Below are positions 20,171 through 31,484 of a stretch of DNA of 64,000 bases, piece by piece. How positions within the stretch are numbered: the first letter of the stretch is position 1; the number at the start of each line of letters is the position of its first letter. Both the position numbers and the translations under genes were made by a program. Source of the stretch: Anthonomus grandis grandis (Eukaryota > Arthropoda > Insecta > Coleoptera > Curculionidae); assembly GCF_022605725.1 (NCBI RefSeq), contig NC_065555.1:26894774-26958773 (forward strand), written 5' to 3'. The notes beneath the pieces are model-generated. The model made no database searches. It was not told where the DNA came from and saw nothing but the letters and a program-made list of their open reading frames with translations.

Positions 20171-20965
20171 TGTATCTATATAGGATGTTTTCTTTTCAGT
20201 CATCTATTTGATAGATAAAAATTACAAATACTGCTGCAATTGTTACTCATTTAACTGATTATTGGCGTATATAAATTCTAGGCTATATGGAACTCTTCAT
20301 TTCAAAAAAAGTATATATGCGTCGACTCCATTTTTTCGTTATTGTGATTCCTTACTTGTATCTCGGGTCATGGTTAAAAAGTAACTTATTGAAAATACCT
20401 GTACCTATGTATAGATTATCCAATTGCACAGCATAGATCAAATGACTACTATTATTTCTTTTCCCTAAGGCATCCAAAAAAGGCAAGGCATGAACTAATT
20501 TCATGCTTTTTGGACTTCATGGTGGACTGAATACTCGATACATTCAGAGGGTCTAAGAATTGATTATATTTTTTTTCCACTCTCACAATCTACAAACTTT
20601 TTTTCTGAAATTTCCTTGATGAAGTGGAGCAATGGATTTCAATTCCATAAGAAGTTACTTCATATTAGACACACCTGAAAAAAAAATAACAATACTCTTG
20701 GTTAAACTCTCTGAAACTAGATCCAGAGATTATTCTAGAGGATTTCACAAAGCATATAAATGTAACCTGTAGTCGAGAAAGCAGTCCGTTTTCAACTTAA
20801 CAATTCTAAGATTGTCTTAGAATGAAAATTATTTATTTCTGCATAAGGCTCTATAAATAAAAATTTCTTTAAAAAAAATTATATTAATGGCGGAACTACC
20901 GACATATTAACTTTTAAATATATGCACTATTTTAATAATATCCTAAATATTGTTTAAAGTCTTAC
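20171..20965. other. Intron after Drc4 exon 4 (no gene seen)
   Basis: AT-rich, with no supported ORF on either strand. It begins on the minus strand with the GTAAGAC donor (20959-20965). I found no later Drc4 exon to the left, so the rest of the gene must lie outside the window or be hidden among the repeats. Confidence 0.6.
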
Positions 20966-21227
20966 TATTTTCATATCCTTTATTTGATCTTCATAAGAAT
21001 TTTCATGCTCCCTGATTTGTTGCTTCAAAATTTTCTTGTCCCTTAGCAATTCTTTCTCCTGTTCTGTATGCTCATCTTGAGCGGTCTTCAATGAAACGAG
21101 AGCCTCCGCCTTACTTTCAGTGAGCGCATTTTGATGCTCATATTGCAAATGTTTCACTTTCTGCTTATAAAATTTCAGCTCGTCTTCATTTTTTTCTGCC
21201 GCCTCCTCTATCTGTCTGTCCTTGTTA
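20966..21227 (-). CDS. Drc4: Drc4/Gas8 exon 4
   Basis: It encodes the coiled-coil segment NKDRQIEEAAEKNEDELKFY, then KQKVKHLQYEHQNALTESKA and further Glu/Lys heptads ending QIKDMKI. The KQKVKHL.YEHQN core is the signature of dynein regulatory complex subunit 4 (Gas8), a coiled-coil component of the nexin-dynein link that holds neighbouring axonemal doublets and controls dynein in motile cilia and sperm flagella. The acceptor is TATAG|TAAC; the exon completes the split Arg codon from exon 3 and ends at a codon boundary before GTAAGAC. In insects the likely site of use is the sperm tail. Confidence 0.9.
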
Positions 21228-21287
21228 CTATACAAAAATTTGTTTTAATGTATTGTGGCTTTTTATTGGCTTTACTAAATATCTTAC
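21228..21287 (-). other. Drc4 intron 3 (60 bp, GT-AG)
   Basis: On the minus strand it begins GTAAGATATTTAG and ends TTTTTGTATAG. It splits an Arg codon (CG|T). Length is normal for insects and contrasts with intron 2 (15.5 kb). Confidence 0.9.
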
Positions 21288-21477
21288 CGCAATTTTGCTC
21301 TCGCCTCTTCAAGCTCATTTCTAGTAATTTCCCAAAAGGTTCGTAGTTTATCTCTCTCCATTTGAAAGAAATTACGTTCTTCTCTTTCTCTTTCATTTTC
21401 TTCTTTTATACGTAAACAAAATACCTCTAGTTGTTCTCTTGTCATTTGAGTTGTATCCACGCCATCAATAATGTTTC
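21288..21477 (-). CDS. Drc4: Drc4/Gas8 exon 3
   Basis: It encodes NIIDGVDTTQMTREQLEVFC, a charged LRIKEENEREREERNFFQ stretch, and MERDKLRTFWEITRNELEEA. The 'T.EQL', 'E.EREERN.FQ.ERDK...FWEI' sequence is the conserved N-terminal coiled-coil start of Gas8/DRC4. The 190-nt exon completes a Gly codon from exon 2 (G|GA) and leaves CG for the Arg codon of exon 4. The chain of phases across three junctions is consistent, which makes the gene model solid. No inactivating change is visible. Confidence 0.92.
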
Positions 21478-21599
21478 CTATAAATAAAAAATTTTAAAAC
21501 TTTTTTTTTAAATTAATTCTTAATATATTGGTGATATACTTATCTAAATTTAATTTTTTGGTTACTTAATATTTAGTTTACGTTGACGAACATGCGTAT

Positions 21600-22133
21600 A
21601 AATGATGTAACATATGACTTTTTACTTTATCAGTTAGTTTTATATGTAATAGGGAGTTGCTTCTTCAGGAAAAAGAAGGAACTAGAAGAAGTAGCTACAA
21701 GCTATATAGTAATAAGGAGCATACTAATCCACGAGGTAAAAATTACAATAAAACAAATGAAAAACAAAAAAGCAGTGGGAAAAGAGAACATAGAGGCTAA
21801 ATTTCTGAAGCTGTTGGACTATGAAGGAATAGCCTAGATTGTCGACATTTTCAACAAAATCTATAAATCTGAAAATATTCCTGCAAAATGGCTCCAATCA
21901 GAATATCGCTGTCCAAAACACCTGGAGCAAAGAAGTGCGAGGAATATCGGCCATTAGTTTAATGAGTCATATGTTAAAATTATTTGTTAAAATTATCTAC
22001 AGAAGAATTTACAACAAATGCGAAGAACAGATCTTCTAAAACCAATTTGGTTTTGAAAATGCAGTCAGAACCAAAGAGGCATTCTGTGGAGTTCAAGTCC
22101 TAAATCAGAAATGCAGAAACGTCAGCTGTGATG
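21600..22133 (+). pseudogene. RTE-clade LINE, N-terminal RT part (plus strand)
   Basis: Reads MKNKKAVGKENIEAKFLKLL (RTE 'NGKA.G.D.I..E.LK' block), then IFNKIYKSENIPAKWLQSE, then in shifted frame LMSHMLKLFVKIIYRRIYNK with CEEQIF and NQFGFENAVRTKEAFCGVQ. Several frameshifts. It is cut by the mariner at 22136. The next part of the same ORF, in order, resumes at 28686 after the mariner and BEL insertions, with about 100 codons missing between (the FDY.KAFD to YADD region). Confidence 0.7.
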
Positions 22134-22135
22134 TA

Positions 22136-24062
22136 CAGGGTGTTTCAAATTCGAGCCACATCATTAGGATTTCGGAAACGGAAAGAGATACAGGGTCGGT
22201 TAAATTGGGGCAAAGTTGCGTATTCTTATGCTTAACAAAATGCCGTTTTAAAATTTAAAAAAATCCGACTACGTACGAAGTTATTCGGAAAATACCGAAA
22301 TTTTGGAAAATCGTTTTTATTTTTTTGTAAGGTTATTTGAAAACATATTTTAAAATAATTGACACTTTATTATTGTCACTTTTTCTCCTCTACCAGATGG
22401 CGTCGTCAAATTTAAAATCCGACGTTTCGTTTGGCAACCATCATCAACTTTATTTTTCTAAATACGGCCCTGAAATTTTTTTTACTCATTTTAATTTCCA
22501 TTTTTATTCTTAGAGAAATGACATATCACATAGTTTAATTTTCCAATATTTTGATGTCCAAAATTTACTTTTATTAAAAAAAAGTTAATACTGTCCTGTT
22601 GTTTGAAATAAAAATTGTCCTGATGTTGTTTTTTAATCAATAACATGGTAAAAATATTGCTAATATGTTATATTATATTATATTTTCACACATTTTTCTG
22701 CAGGCCTGATGTCTAAGTCTCCGGCTGAATAACTTGAAAATTCTTATTAGCAAAGATGGCTTTGAATTAGAATAAAATGGACGACCATCTGTCATTAATT
22801 GTTTATATCTGTTTGACATTTGGCTTTTTCGATATTTTGTGAAATCAAAAATGGTATTCTCCAGTAGCGAACAACGTGATATGGTCCAAATTTACTATTC
22901 TTTGAATAGAAATTCGCAACGCTCCTGCCAACAATATCTGGAGCAATATCCAGAGCGCCCCCAACCTAATTATACGTATTTCGGAGCTTTGGACAGGAAC
23001 CTTAGCCTCTATGGAAGTTTCACTAAACCTCGAAATATGTATGGGACTCGAGTGCATCCTGAAACCGAGCAGGCGCTTATTAATGCTGTAAGTTTTACAA
23101 CAATATACTTTCACAATAACTTTTTATCAGATAGCTTTCGTTAAAGGTTACCCAAAATCCGCAAGGTTCAACCAGACAATTTTCCCGTGAATTGAATATG
23201 CCAAGTACCCGTATCCACAGAGTATTGAGAAAAAATCGCTATCGCCCCTATAAACTTCATATCAGTCAAGAACTTAGGCATGGAGATACCGATAGAAGGC
23301 TTCAGTTTTGCAATTGGTTGAACGAAAAACTGCAAGATGATGAAGACTTTTTAAACAAAATAATTTGGACAGATGAATGTAACTTTTCGACCAACGGGCT
23401 ATTTAATCGAAATAATGAACATTTTTATTCAGTCGAAAATCCGAGACAAAACCGCGAAGTAAGAAGACAGGGGCATAATTCTTTCAATGTTTGGGTGGGT
23501 CTTTACAGAAATCGAATTTTGGGACCTATTATATACGACGGTAATTTAACTGCTGAGCGCTATTTAGATTTAATTCTGCCAAATATATTCGATGTTCTTG
23601 AAAATGAACCTCTTGATATTATCTGCGATTTGTGGTGGCAGCAGGATGGTGCACCACCCCATAATGGAAGGAATGTCACACGATTTTTAAATCATAATTT
23701 TCCTAATCAGTGGATTGGAAATCAAGGGGTGGTGCGCTGGCCAGCTAGAAGTCCCGATCTTTTCCCGTTGGATTATTTTCTTTGGGGCTATTTAAAGAAC
23801 AGACTATTTAAGAACACCCCAAATGATATAAACATTTTACGTGCAAATTTATTGACAGAATTAAGGGGTATACGAGCCAGGACTATCCAGCGCGCAGTGT
23901 CTGGAAATTTACGTAGAAGGATACAGAAATGTATTGAGGTGCAGGGTCGACTATTTGAATATTTACTTTAAACTTAAAATATTGCATTTTTTCGCATAAA
24001 GTTCTATTATTTTTAGTTTGTGTTGTTCAACATACAAATTTGGGTCAACTCCGTCGAAATAT
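22136..24062 (+). mobile_element. DD41D Tc1/mariner-type element (right end eroded)
   Basis: The left end CAGGGTGTTTCAAATTCGAG follows TA at 22134-22135 inside RTE sequence. About 700 bp of 5' non-coding sequence precede the transposase. Downstream of the stop (23971) only weak inverted similarity to the left end is seen (GCATTTTTTCGCATAAAG) before the BEL sequence takes over at about 24063, so the right TIR is probably truncated. Confidence 0.7.
22851..23971 (+). CDS. DD41D mariner transposase with one intron
   Basis: Exon 1 (22851-23087) encodes MVFSSSEQRDMVQIYYSLNR, a DUF4817-type helix-turn-helix, through TEQALINA. A 59-bp GT-AG intron (23088-23146) follows. Exon 2 (23147-23971) starts VTQNPQGSTRQFSRELNMPS and includes the catalytic core: KIIWTDECNFSTNGLF (D1), WWQQDGAPPHNGRNVTRFLN (D2) and VVRWPARSPDLFPLDYFLWG (D3). 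Exactly 41 residues lie between D2 and D3, the DD41D spacing. The protein would be 353 residues from the M in MVFSSS; an in-frame ATG four codons upstream (22839) is possible. No stop or frameshift is visible, unlike the other mariner copies here. It could be functional as a protein, although the element's right end looks eroded. Confidence 0.85.
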
Positions 24063-24612
24063 GTATATCCCGAGGGAATTAAGTAAAAACCCTTAAGTCA
24101 TAGGTTTCACTGACTCAATATTCGAATTTAACCGGTAATCTAAACCTCTCACCTGCTGATTCGTAAACGTAAATAGAAAGTAACTTAGTAAATAAAGTAA
24201 CTTACCCTGGATATTTTGGGGGTGGGTGTGGTAGGTCACGTACCGAAAAATACGCGCGTAAAACAGTGTCGACACTTATCGATCAAATCGGTTTTCGGTC
24301 AATGCCAGAATTGCTGCTACTCAATTCACAGCTTAGCACAACCTTCTCCTTTTCTCTCACTCTTTTCGCATTCGTATTCAATATAAGGAAAGATGTGTAT
24401 AGTTCAGGAATATACAAAAGGTGGGAAAAGGAAAAGATGTAAGGCAAATTATGTAAAGTTAAATAAGTTATTAGCAAAACGCGTATTTTTGAATGCATAA
24501 ATATTAAATACAAGTAAAAAATTAAATTAAAGTTAAAGTATCACTAAGTATTGATTAAGAGAAAATTAAAGTTAATAATTATAATTACTACAAGCATGTG
24601 ATGACGAAACAT
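24063..24612 (-). repeat. Probable 3' LTR of the BEL/Pao element
   Basis: On the minus strand the likely LTR starts TGTTTCGTCATCACATGCTT just after a G-rich polypurine tract. The far end is uncertain because no second LTR is available for comparison. Inside lie A/T-rich runs and a CACTCACCCCC-like pyrimidine stretch near 24220. Confidence 0.45.
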
Positions 24613-24658
24613 CCCCACGCCCATGAAAACACTGGGCTTTCATTCGAGCAAAAAAAAA

Positions 24659-26068
24659 TTATTGTAAAGGTAAAGGGCACAATTTGACCAATGGTCTCTT
24701 AAAATTACCCTTAGTAGTTTTCACTACAGCAACCCGCGGTACATTATCGCGCCCAGGTAACAACTCCACGATCCGCCCTAGGAGCCACTGTAATGGATGT
24801 AGATTCTCATTTTTTATCACCACCATGGTGCCTATTTCAACCTCGCCGATAGGATCTAACCATTTGGCTCTTTGTTGCAGAGTGTGCAGGTATTCTCTGT
24901 GCCAACGATTCCAAAAATCGCGATGCATGCGTTGTAAGAGTTGCCAGCGTGAAAGTCGATTTATATTATGATTCGTAAAATCAGGGTCAGGTAAAGCACT
25001 AAGAGGTTGCATAGTTAAAAAATGACCAGGCGTAAGTACTGCCAGGTCAGAGGGATCAGAACTTATTGGACAAAGTGGTCTAGAATTAAGAACTCCCTCT
25101 ATTTGTACAAGTACAGTGTTAAATTCTTCGTACGTTAATCTTTGAGTACCAACAATTCTTATTATATGCGACTTTACAGATTTAATATTTGCCTCCCAAA
25201 TTCCGCCCATGTGAGGAGCAGCTGGAGGGTTGAAATGCCACGCTATCGCTTCAGCTTTCGCACAATTGGAAAATATTTGCCGCAGATATTTATCGCTACC
25301 AACAAAATTGGTACCGCAATCGGAATACAAATTTAAGACTTTTCCTCGTCGTGCAATAAAACGACGGAGACCTGCCAAAAGGGCTTCTGAGGTAAGATCC
25401 GATAATAACTCCAGATGCAAACATTTAGTATTTGTACAGATGAAGAGACATACATAAGCTTTGTAAATTTTAGCACCCCTTAGCCGACCCATAGTAATAT
25501 CAAAAGGTCCACATAAGTCTAAGCCGGTATTTGTAAAAGCCTTAGGAATTTCTGAAATTCTAAAACTTGGAAGATTTCCCATAGGGGGTGTATATGGTTT
25601 TCGATTTATTTTCCAACATGTATGACATTTTCGAATAACTTCACGTATAATTTTCTTGGCAGAAATGATCCAAAAATGTTGAAATAGAAAGTGCTGGGTG
25701 GTTTGTATACCACAATGTAAATATGTAATGTGTAGATCAAAAATCAACAAACGTGTTAATTTAGCATTTGAAGGCAGTAGTAAAGGAAATTTACTATCAT
25801 AACATAGTGAGTAAGAATTACATAACCTGCCACCTACTCGTAAAAGACCCTGCTCATCAAGAAAGGGCTTTAATTTTTGTAAATATTTTGGAAGAGGCTG
25901 TTTATTTTTTATTAGCGCAATCTCAGAAAAAAAGTATTTATTTTGTACATATTTTGTAAGAAACAACAAAGCATTGTTCAATTCCTTTAGAGTGAAACAA
26001 GAATATTGATTTAATTGAGGGTGATAAGATTTATTTCTAATATTACGAAATAATTTGACACCACGCAA
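24659..26068 (-). pseudogene. BEL/Pao pol, integrase and DUF5641 part
   Basis: About 469 codons. H2C2 zinc finger: LHITYLHCGIQTTQHF with VIRKCHTCWKIN. Integrase core: NTGLDLCGPFDITMG (first D), NLYSDCGTNFVGSDKYL (second D) and PHMGGIWEANIKSVKSHI (E). DUF5641 follows: RWQLLQRMHRDFWNRWHREY with LHTLQQRAKW and PRVAVVKTTKGNFKRPLVKL. The D, D, E residues are all kept. It is separated from RNase H only by an in-frame TGA at 26084-26086. Confidence 0.9.
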
Positions 26069-26083
26069 AAAGTAAGCAATAAT

Positions 26084-26761
26084 TCATTTTATTTTATGTA
26101 AGGAATTAAACTTATCAAATAAATAGTCAAAATCGGTAAGTTCATCATTTTTTTGTACTAAAGAAGAAAGTATAATTTTCCTTTTTTCTAAATTTAAATC
26201 TATGGGAATTACTATTTTAGAAAAATTCCATGTGTTACAATGATCAAATAAAAAATCAGGGCCATTCCACCACAATGAAAAATTAGCAAGCTCTGACAGA
26301 AACATACCACGGCTACCGCAGTCAGCTGGATTTAATTCTGATGGGACATGGCGCCAAACTTCAGGCGATAATTTTTCCTGAACGTATGAAACTCTATTGC
26401 TTACAAAAGTTTGCCATTGGTGTGGTGAACCTTTTATCCAATGCAATACAACAGCACTATCAGTAAAAGCAAATGTGTTAGAAAATTGTAACTTGTGTGA
26501 ATAAGTATGTAAAATAAAATGCATGAGTTTGCTTAGCAATACAGCACCCAAAAGCTCTAATCTTGCTAGACTTAGAGTTTTTAAAGGGCTAACCTTTGAC
26601 TTTCCACAAACTAAATACGTTCTATATATATTATCAGAGTGTAAAGTTCGTATGTAAACCACCCCGCAGTATGCCTTCTCTGAGGCATCACAAAAGCCAA
26701 TTAATTCATATGAATTTGACTCTGTTATTTTTATCAAACGAGGAATTTTTAGTGTATTCAA
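26084..26761 (-). pseudogene. BEL/Pao pol, RNase H part
   Basis: Same frame as the segments on both sides, separated by in-frame TGA codons. IGFCDASEKAYCGVVYIRT holds the first Asp of RNase H; LSLARLELLGAVLLSKLM, FAFTDSAVVLHWIKGSPHQW and VWRHVPSELNPADCGSRGM follow, the standard Pao RNase H blocks. Confidence 0.85.
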
Positions 26762-26824
26762 AAGGGTTAAATCTGCTTTAAATTTTTCCCATTTATTAGT
26801 GATTTCTACTGGTGGTTTTTCATC

Positions 26825-28708
26825 TCAGTCCATACCCGACAACCATAGAGATTTAATGAGTAGCTTTATAAAGATTGTAATAGGGGTTAGAAAACCGCAA
26901 ACATCGAATATTCTGGCGCAAGTACTTAATAAAATTATTTTGGTACAGTGATTATTTTCAACTGAAAATGTATAGTAAAAGCAATCCTGTCTAGGACCCC
27001 CCTTTAAACCCAAAATTTTTAAAATAGTTGTGTCATCTTTATCAAAAGAAATATCGTGAGCCACATGATTTAAAGGTAATTCTTTTAACAAATCGGGACA
27101 ATTGCTAGCCCATTTTCGGGCTTCAAACCCTCCTCTAAGTAAAAGATCGTTAAGTTGATTTTTTATAGAGATTAATTCGTAGGGTGTGTTTGAACCTCCG
27201 GTTACGTCGTCAACATAGGTCGACGTTTTTAGAATATTTGAAGCTATCGGCAAATCATTGTAATCATCAGCAAGTTTTATTAAGGTTCTAATAGCCAAAA
27301 ATGGACTACAAACAACCCCAAATGTAACTGTATTTAATTGGTAATCGGAAATGGGGTCATTGGGAGAAAAACGCCATAGTACCCTTTGAAAATCACGATC
27401 TTTAGGAGTTATCAAAATATTTCTAAACATTTGTTTCAAGTCGCAAGTAAAAACATAATTATGTAATCTGAAATTTAATAAAATATTTACAAGATCCCTC
27501 TGAAGCTTAGGACCAGTATGTAGTGCTTGATTTAATGAAATTTTTTGATTTGCGTGACTACTTGCATCATAGACAATGCGTATTGGAGTTGAAGTTGAAT
27601 CATTTTTAAAGACAGCATGATGACTGATATAAAAGTAATTATGCATGTTAAGTAAAGAAGGTTTTTGTACAAGTTGCATGTGATTATGATCTATGTATTC
27701 CTGTACAATTGTAGAATAAGAAATAAAAAACTGAGGATTCTGAGCAAATCTTTTTTCTAAAGATAAAAATCTGCGGAGAGCAACGGTATATGTATCTCCA
27801 AAATCTGGAGCAGTAATTTTGAACGGTAAAGAGACCACGTATCTACCCGAAGGTGTTCGATAAGTGGTATTTAAAAAATATTTTTCACAATATTCATCGT
27901 CTTTTGATTTAACACTGACTTCCGGTACTTCCTCAATCTGCCAAAATTTTTGTAAGGTTTTGTTTATAGTGTCCAAATTTGAAATAGTAGTACAAAAGGT
28001 ACGAACGATTTTATCAGTAGATGTATAAGATGTTTTACCAGTTACAGTCCAACCAAAGCAGGTATTTAATAAGACTGGTTGATTAGGCCCATTTTCTATT
28101 TTTCCATCTTGCAAGATGTACGGGAAAATATCGTTTCCAAGCAAAAGATCTATAGATGATTTTTTAAAGAAATATGGATCAGCTAAGTTTAGTTCCGATG
28201 GAATAGTAAAATGTTCTTTTGAAAATGAGATTGACGGCATATCATTGCAAATTTTATCAATAATAATAGCTTCAAAATCAAAGGATTGATTATTATCATA
28301 AAGTGAAGAGACACTGCAATTCACACCTTTTTTGGCAGTTGAGTACATACCATCGAGTCCATGCAAAGACATAGAAATGTTAGAGGTAGGTAAAAGTAAT
28401 TTATTCGCATAATTTCTGGAAATGAAGCTTGATTGAGCACCTCCGTCAAGGACAGCCCTACAAGTATGCCAATTATTAAAGACATCCTTGATTTTAATTA
28501 ATACAGTAGATAATAAAACCTCATGATCATTAAGTAACATACAAGCAGTGGTAGATCTAGGTGTTAATGAATTATCTGATGTTTGAGGATTATCCAAAGG
28601 AACTTGATTTCCAGAAGTATTTGTAGGTTCACATGTTTTAAAACAAAGTAAAGTATGATGTTCAAGGGAACATATACGGCATCGTAATAGCAGATAGCTT
28701 GGAAGCAC
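26825..28708 (-). pseudogene. BEL/Pao pol, protease and reverse transcriptase part
   Basis: 627 codons. It opens with RCRICSLEHHTLLCF (zinc knuckle). The aspartic protease (DUF1758 type) reads CRAVLDGGAQSSFISRNYA, so the usual D-S/T-G triad is D-G-G. Then SIDLLLGNDIFPYIL and VLLNTCFGWTVTGK, both typical of BEL protease. The RT has RIVYDASSHANQKISLNQAL, VFTCDLKQMFRNILITPKDR, NTVTFGVVCSPFLAIRTL and the catalytic STYVDDVTGGS box. A single TGA ends the segment after LWLSGMD; reading continues in the same frame into the RNase H part. Confidence 0.88.
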
Positions 28709-29355
28709 TGCAAAGGTTATTGGACCACATTGCGCAGTACAGTCAACATTATGGTCTTAATACCAACGTAAAAAAAACGAAACAAATGATCATCAGCAAA
28801 AGAGATATAAATGGAGATCACCTATATGTCGACTGATCTCGAATTGAACGTGTTCAACTATATTGCTGTCTTGGAACCATAGGAAAAGCAAGGATGGTAT
28901 TTTACAAAATGAGTGCCAACTTCAAAAGCCACTACATATCTCTTGAAACGGAAGTAAGGCACTTACAATATGTTTTATGTTTTGTTGTATGGCGTAGAAT
29001 CCTGGACACTCACAGAAGTCACTACTAAAAATCTGAATGCATTTGAAATTGTATGATAGAGGGAAACAAACATAGAGGTGCTGAGAAAAACGAAGAAAAG
29101 ATCTAAAAGTATCTAAATGTACACCATTATAAAAAGAAAACTCGAATATCTGGTGCATGTTATGAGAAATAAAGTTCGATACTTTCTACTATAAACCATA
29201 ATACAAGGAAAAGTATTGGGTAAAGAAGGGCCCGGAAAACGAAGAGCATCATGTTTGCGGAGTCTAAGGCTAAAGCTCAGTGGAACTCTTTGGAGCTGTT
29301 ATAACAAAGTTAAAATTGCCAACATGATTTTGAAAATTCAGAATCGCGAGAAATG
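28686..29355 (+). pseudogene. RTE-clade LINE, C-terminal part (plus strand)
   Basis: Reads VIADSLEALQRLLDHIAQYS then YGLNTNVKKTKQMIISKRDI (after the YADD box), then in other frames CCLGTIGKARMVFYKMSANF and FKSHYISLETEVRHLQYVL, RRILDTH…TRISGACYE and a C-terminal YNKVKIANMILKIQNRE. It is the continuation of the fragment at 21600-22133. Confidence 0.75.
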
Positions 29356-29471
29356 TTTTAAAAAGCTGCTTATACTGAAATTTATTATACTAGCAGCCTC
29401 TAAAATTATATACAGTGCTTTCATTTCAAAACGGACTACTTTTAGTAACTTTTAAAATAAATCTAGATATA

Positions 29472-30097
29472 CAGGGGAACGTTTAATTTTATACTTATAA
29501 CAAAGCTCTGTCAATCACCTCCTCACCTCCAGCTTACCTCACTTTGATATGTCAAATGAAACCCATATCGTATGAGACATGATTGTAAGCAGCATTAAAA
29601 TGTCTTTTCAACAGTGCCAAAAAAATTAAATTGGTTGACCTACAAGCGAATAGTAAGCTTAAATGTCTGGTAAAGATGAATATTTTATAGATGTCGTATT
29701 AGTACCATATCAAATGGCTATCTCATAATGTGATACTTCATTTTAAAGGGCATACAATCTACCACCTATAAAAATATGAAAGTTTATAAGCTTATAAATA
29801 AAGGATGTAAAAAGGTGTTTAAAAAAACAATTTCATCAGTTCACAGAATTTATTTTATTAAGTCCACTTATATCTCTACATTCGCGAGTAATTTGATCGT
29901 TTAAATCGTTAATATTTTCAAGTGGGATTTTATGAACTTTGCTTTTTAAATACCTATAAAGAAAAAAATCTAGTGGTGTTAAGTCTGGCGACCGTGCGGG
30001 CCATTCAATTGCATCACGCCTGCCACTCCACATCCCTGGAAACTAAACATTACGTTTATGAAGGTGATTGTCAAATATAAAATTAAACGTCCCCTTG
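29472..30097 (-). mobile_element. Deletion derivative of a mariner-type element (626 bp)
   Basis: The left end CAGGGGAACGTTTAATTTTA and the inverse of CAAGGGGACGTTTAATTTTA at the right are flanked by TA (29470-29471, 30098-30099). Inside, only a C-terminal transposase piece remains (29836-30057, minus): SGRRDAIEWPARSPDLTPLD with FFLYRYLKSKVHKIPLENIN. It lacks D1 and D2, so it could move only if another transposase acts on it. Confidence 0.8.
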
Positions 30098-30099
30098 TA

Positions 30100-30470
30100 C
30101 CTAAATTGATGTGTTATTTTGTTAAGTTAATAAGGGTGGTTCATTTTGAAATGAATCATTGTATATTTGAGAAAGTTACATATCTGTTTGTGTATGAAAA
30201 TATTAATAATAAGATTTAATTTTTATGAGAAAAATCGCATTATTTCTCTTTTTTGCACAAATTCAATAATGTGTGGCTGCTCTATTTAAATGGTGGGTTT
30301 AATATTGATAGACTTTAATTAAAGTGTGTGGTTATTAATAAAAGTGACCTCGGCACGCTTCTTATAAGGTGATCTAGAGATCCTATAAAAGTTATCTTAG
30401 GCAGCAAAAAGAAAGATTAGACACAATAAGATTCCACTTTCTTAAGTTTAATGTTATTTATTTGGTAAGG
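30100..30470. other. No gene seen
   Basis: AT-rich unique-looking sequence between the mariner derivative and the RT remnant. Confidence 0.5.
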
Positions 30471-30895
30471 TCGCTGGAGATTTTTTTTTCCTAAATGTAA
30501 CACCACACATTTGTCCGCATTAGGAGGAAGTAACTATTTACGGCACCACTTCCAAATAGTGTCCAGATCGGTTTGCAGTTGTTGATGAGAAGAGGGGAAC
30601 TGCATATATTTTTGTGTGGTCAGCAAACATTGATCCTCAGCATTTTAGTTCTGAAGGTAAATCACACGTGTAAGCCAGGAACAGGAGAGGGCCGAGGACG
30701 GAGCCCTGACGGATTCCGCTGAATACTAAAGGGAGAATTTTGACATGGTGGGAGGCACTATGTCAAAATTCTATCCAATTCTACCCTCACACTGAACTGT
30801 TTTTTAAAAAGTCTTCAATCCAATTTAACAATTCTCTGTAACAATCGTTTCTTGGGAACTCTGTCAAATGCCTTAGCAAAGTCGAGGTATCATAA
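30471..30895 (-). pseudogene. LINE reverse-transcriptase remnant
   Basis: On the minus strand, in several frames: DFAKAFDRVPKKRLLQRIVK, SGIRQGSVLGPLLFLAYTCD and MFADHTKIYAVP. The catalytic box is altered from FADD to FADH. It may be the RT of the same antisense LINE whose endonuclease/linker lies at 32410-32823 and 36390-36760. Confidence 0.65.
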
Positions 30896-31484
30896 CCACA
30901 TTATGGATATTTTTGTACTTGGTGAGTTATCCAGATTAGTTACTTACCTTTTAGGTATTTAACTTTTAATTTGCTACTAACCATCATAAAATTATAATGG
31001 TGTTATTTTTATTTTTTCTTTATATTATGTTTTTTTCTTTATATTAACTGTTTATATACTTGCATCATGTGTACATGATAAAAGTTTTCTAATTTTACAA
31101 AATTATAAAAAACACTTGGCTGAAAAAAAATCTGAGTGTTTTTTAATTTATGTTACCTTTACTTATATTTCTTGAGTTTGACATTGATTATTTTTTTTTT
31201 GTAAAATCTTTTTTTACTTTTTTATTTTTGTAAAAGTCATGTCTGTGGAAAAAAATATTCTATGTATTTTTTTAATTATTTTTTTTCTTTTTATTTCTTT
31301 ATCTTTACGTAACCAAGTAGTGAGCGATTTATTAGGCTTAAACTTATTGCTTCTCTAAAAACCTTTACAGATTAAGAAACATATACTTTTTCTCAAACCT
31401 CTTAAGTCCTTTTTGTACTATCCTTATTTAATTTCCTTATTTTTTACCTATTTTTGGTTTCATTATAAATAAAAAAATTAATCA
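30896..31484. other. AT-rich stretch, no gene
   Basis: Long T-runs and A-runs with no supported coding capacity. Confidence 0.6.

Larger units (their letters stand above)
24063..28685 (-). mobile_element. BEL/Pao LTR retrotransposon, 5'-truncated
   Basis: Minus-strand pol with protease, RT, RNase H, integrase and DUF5641 in the order typical of BEL/Pao. Gag and the 5' LTR are missing: coding starts within the zinc-knuckle-like CRICSLEHHTLLC and the plus-strand RTE sequence begins directly after. Downstream of pol a purine tract (GGGCGTGGGGA) precedes TGTTTCGTCATCACATGC at about 24612, likely the 3' LTR start. Between protease and DUF5641 only two in-frame stops are seen, both TGA. Confidence 0.85.
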
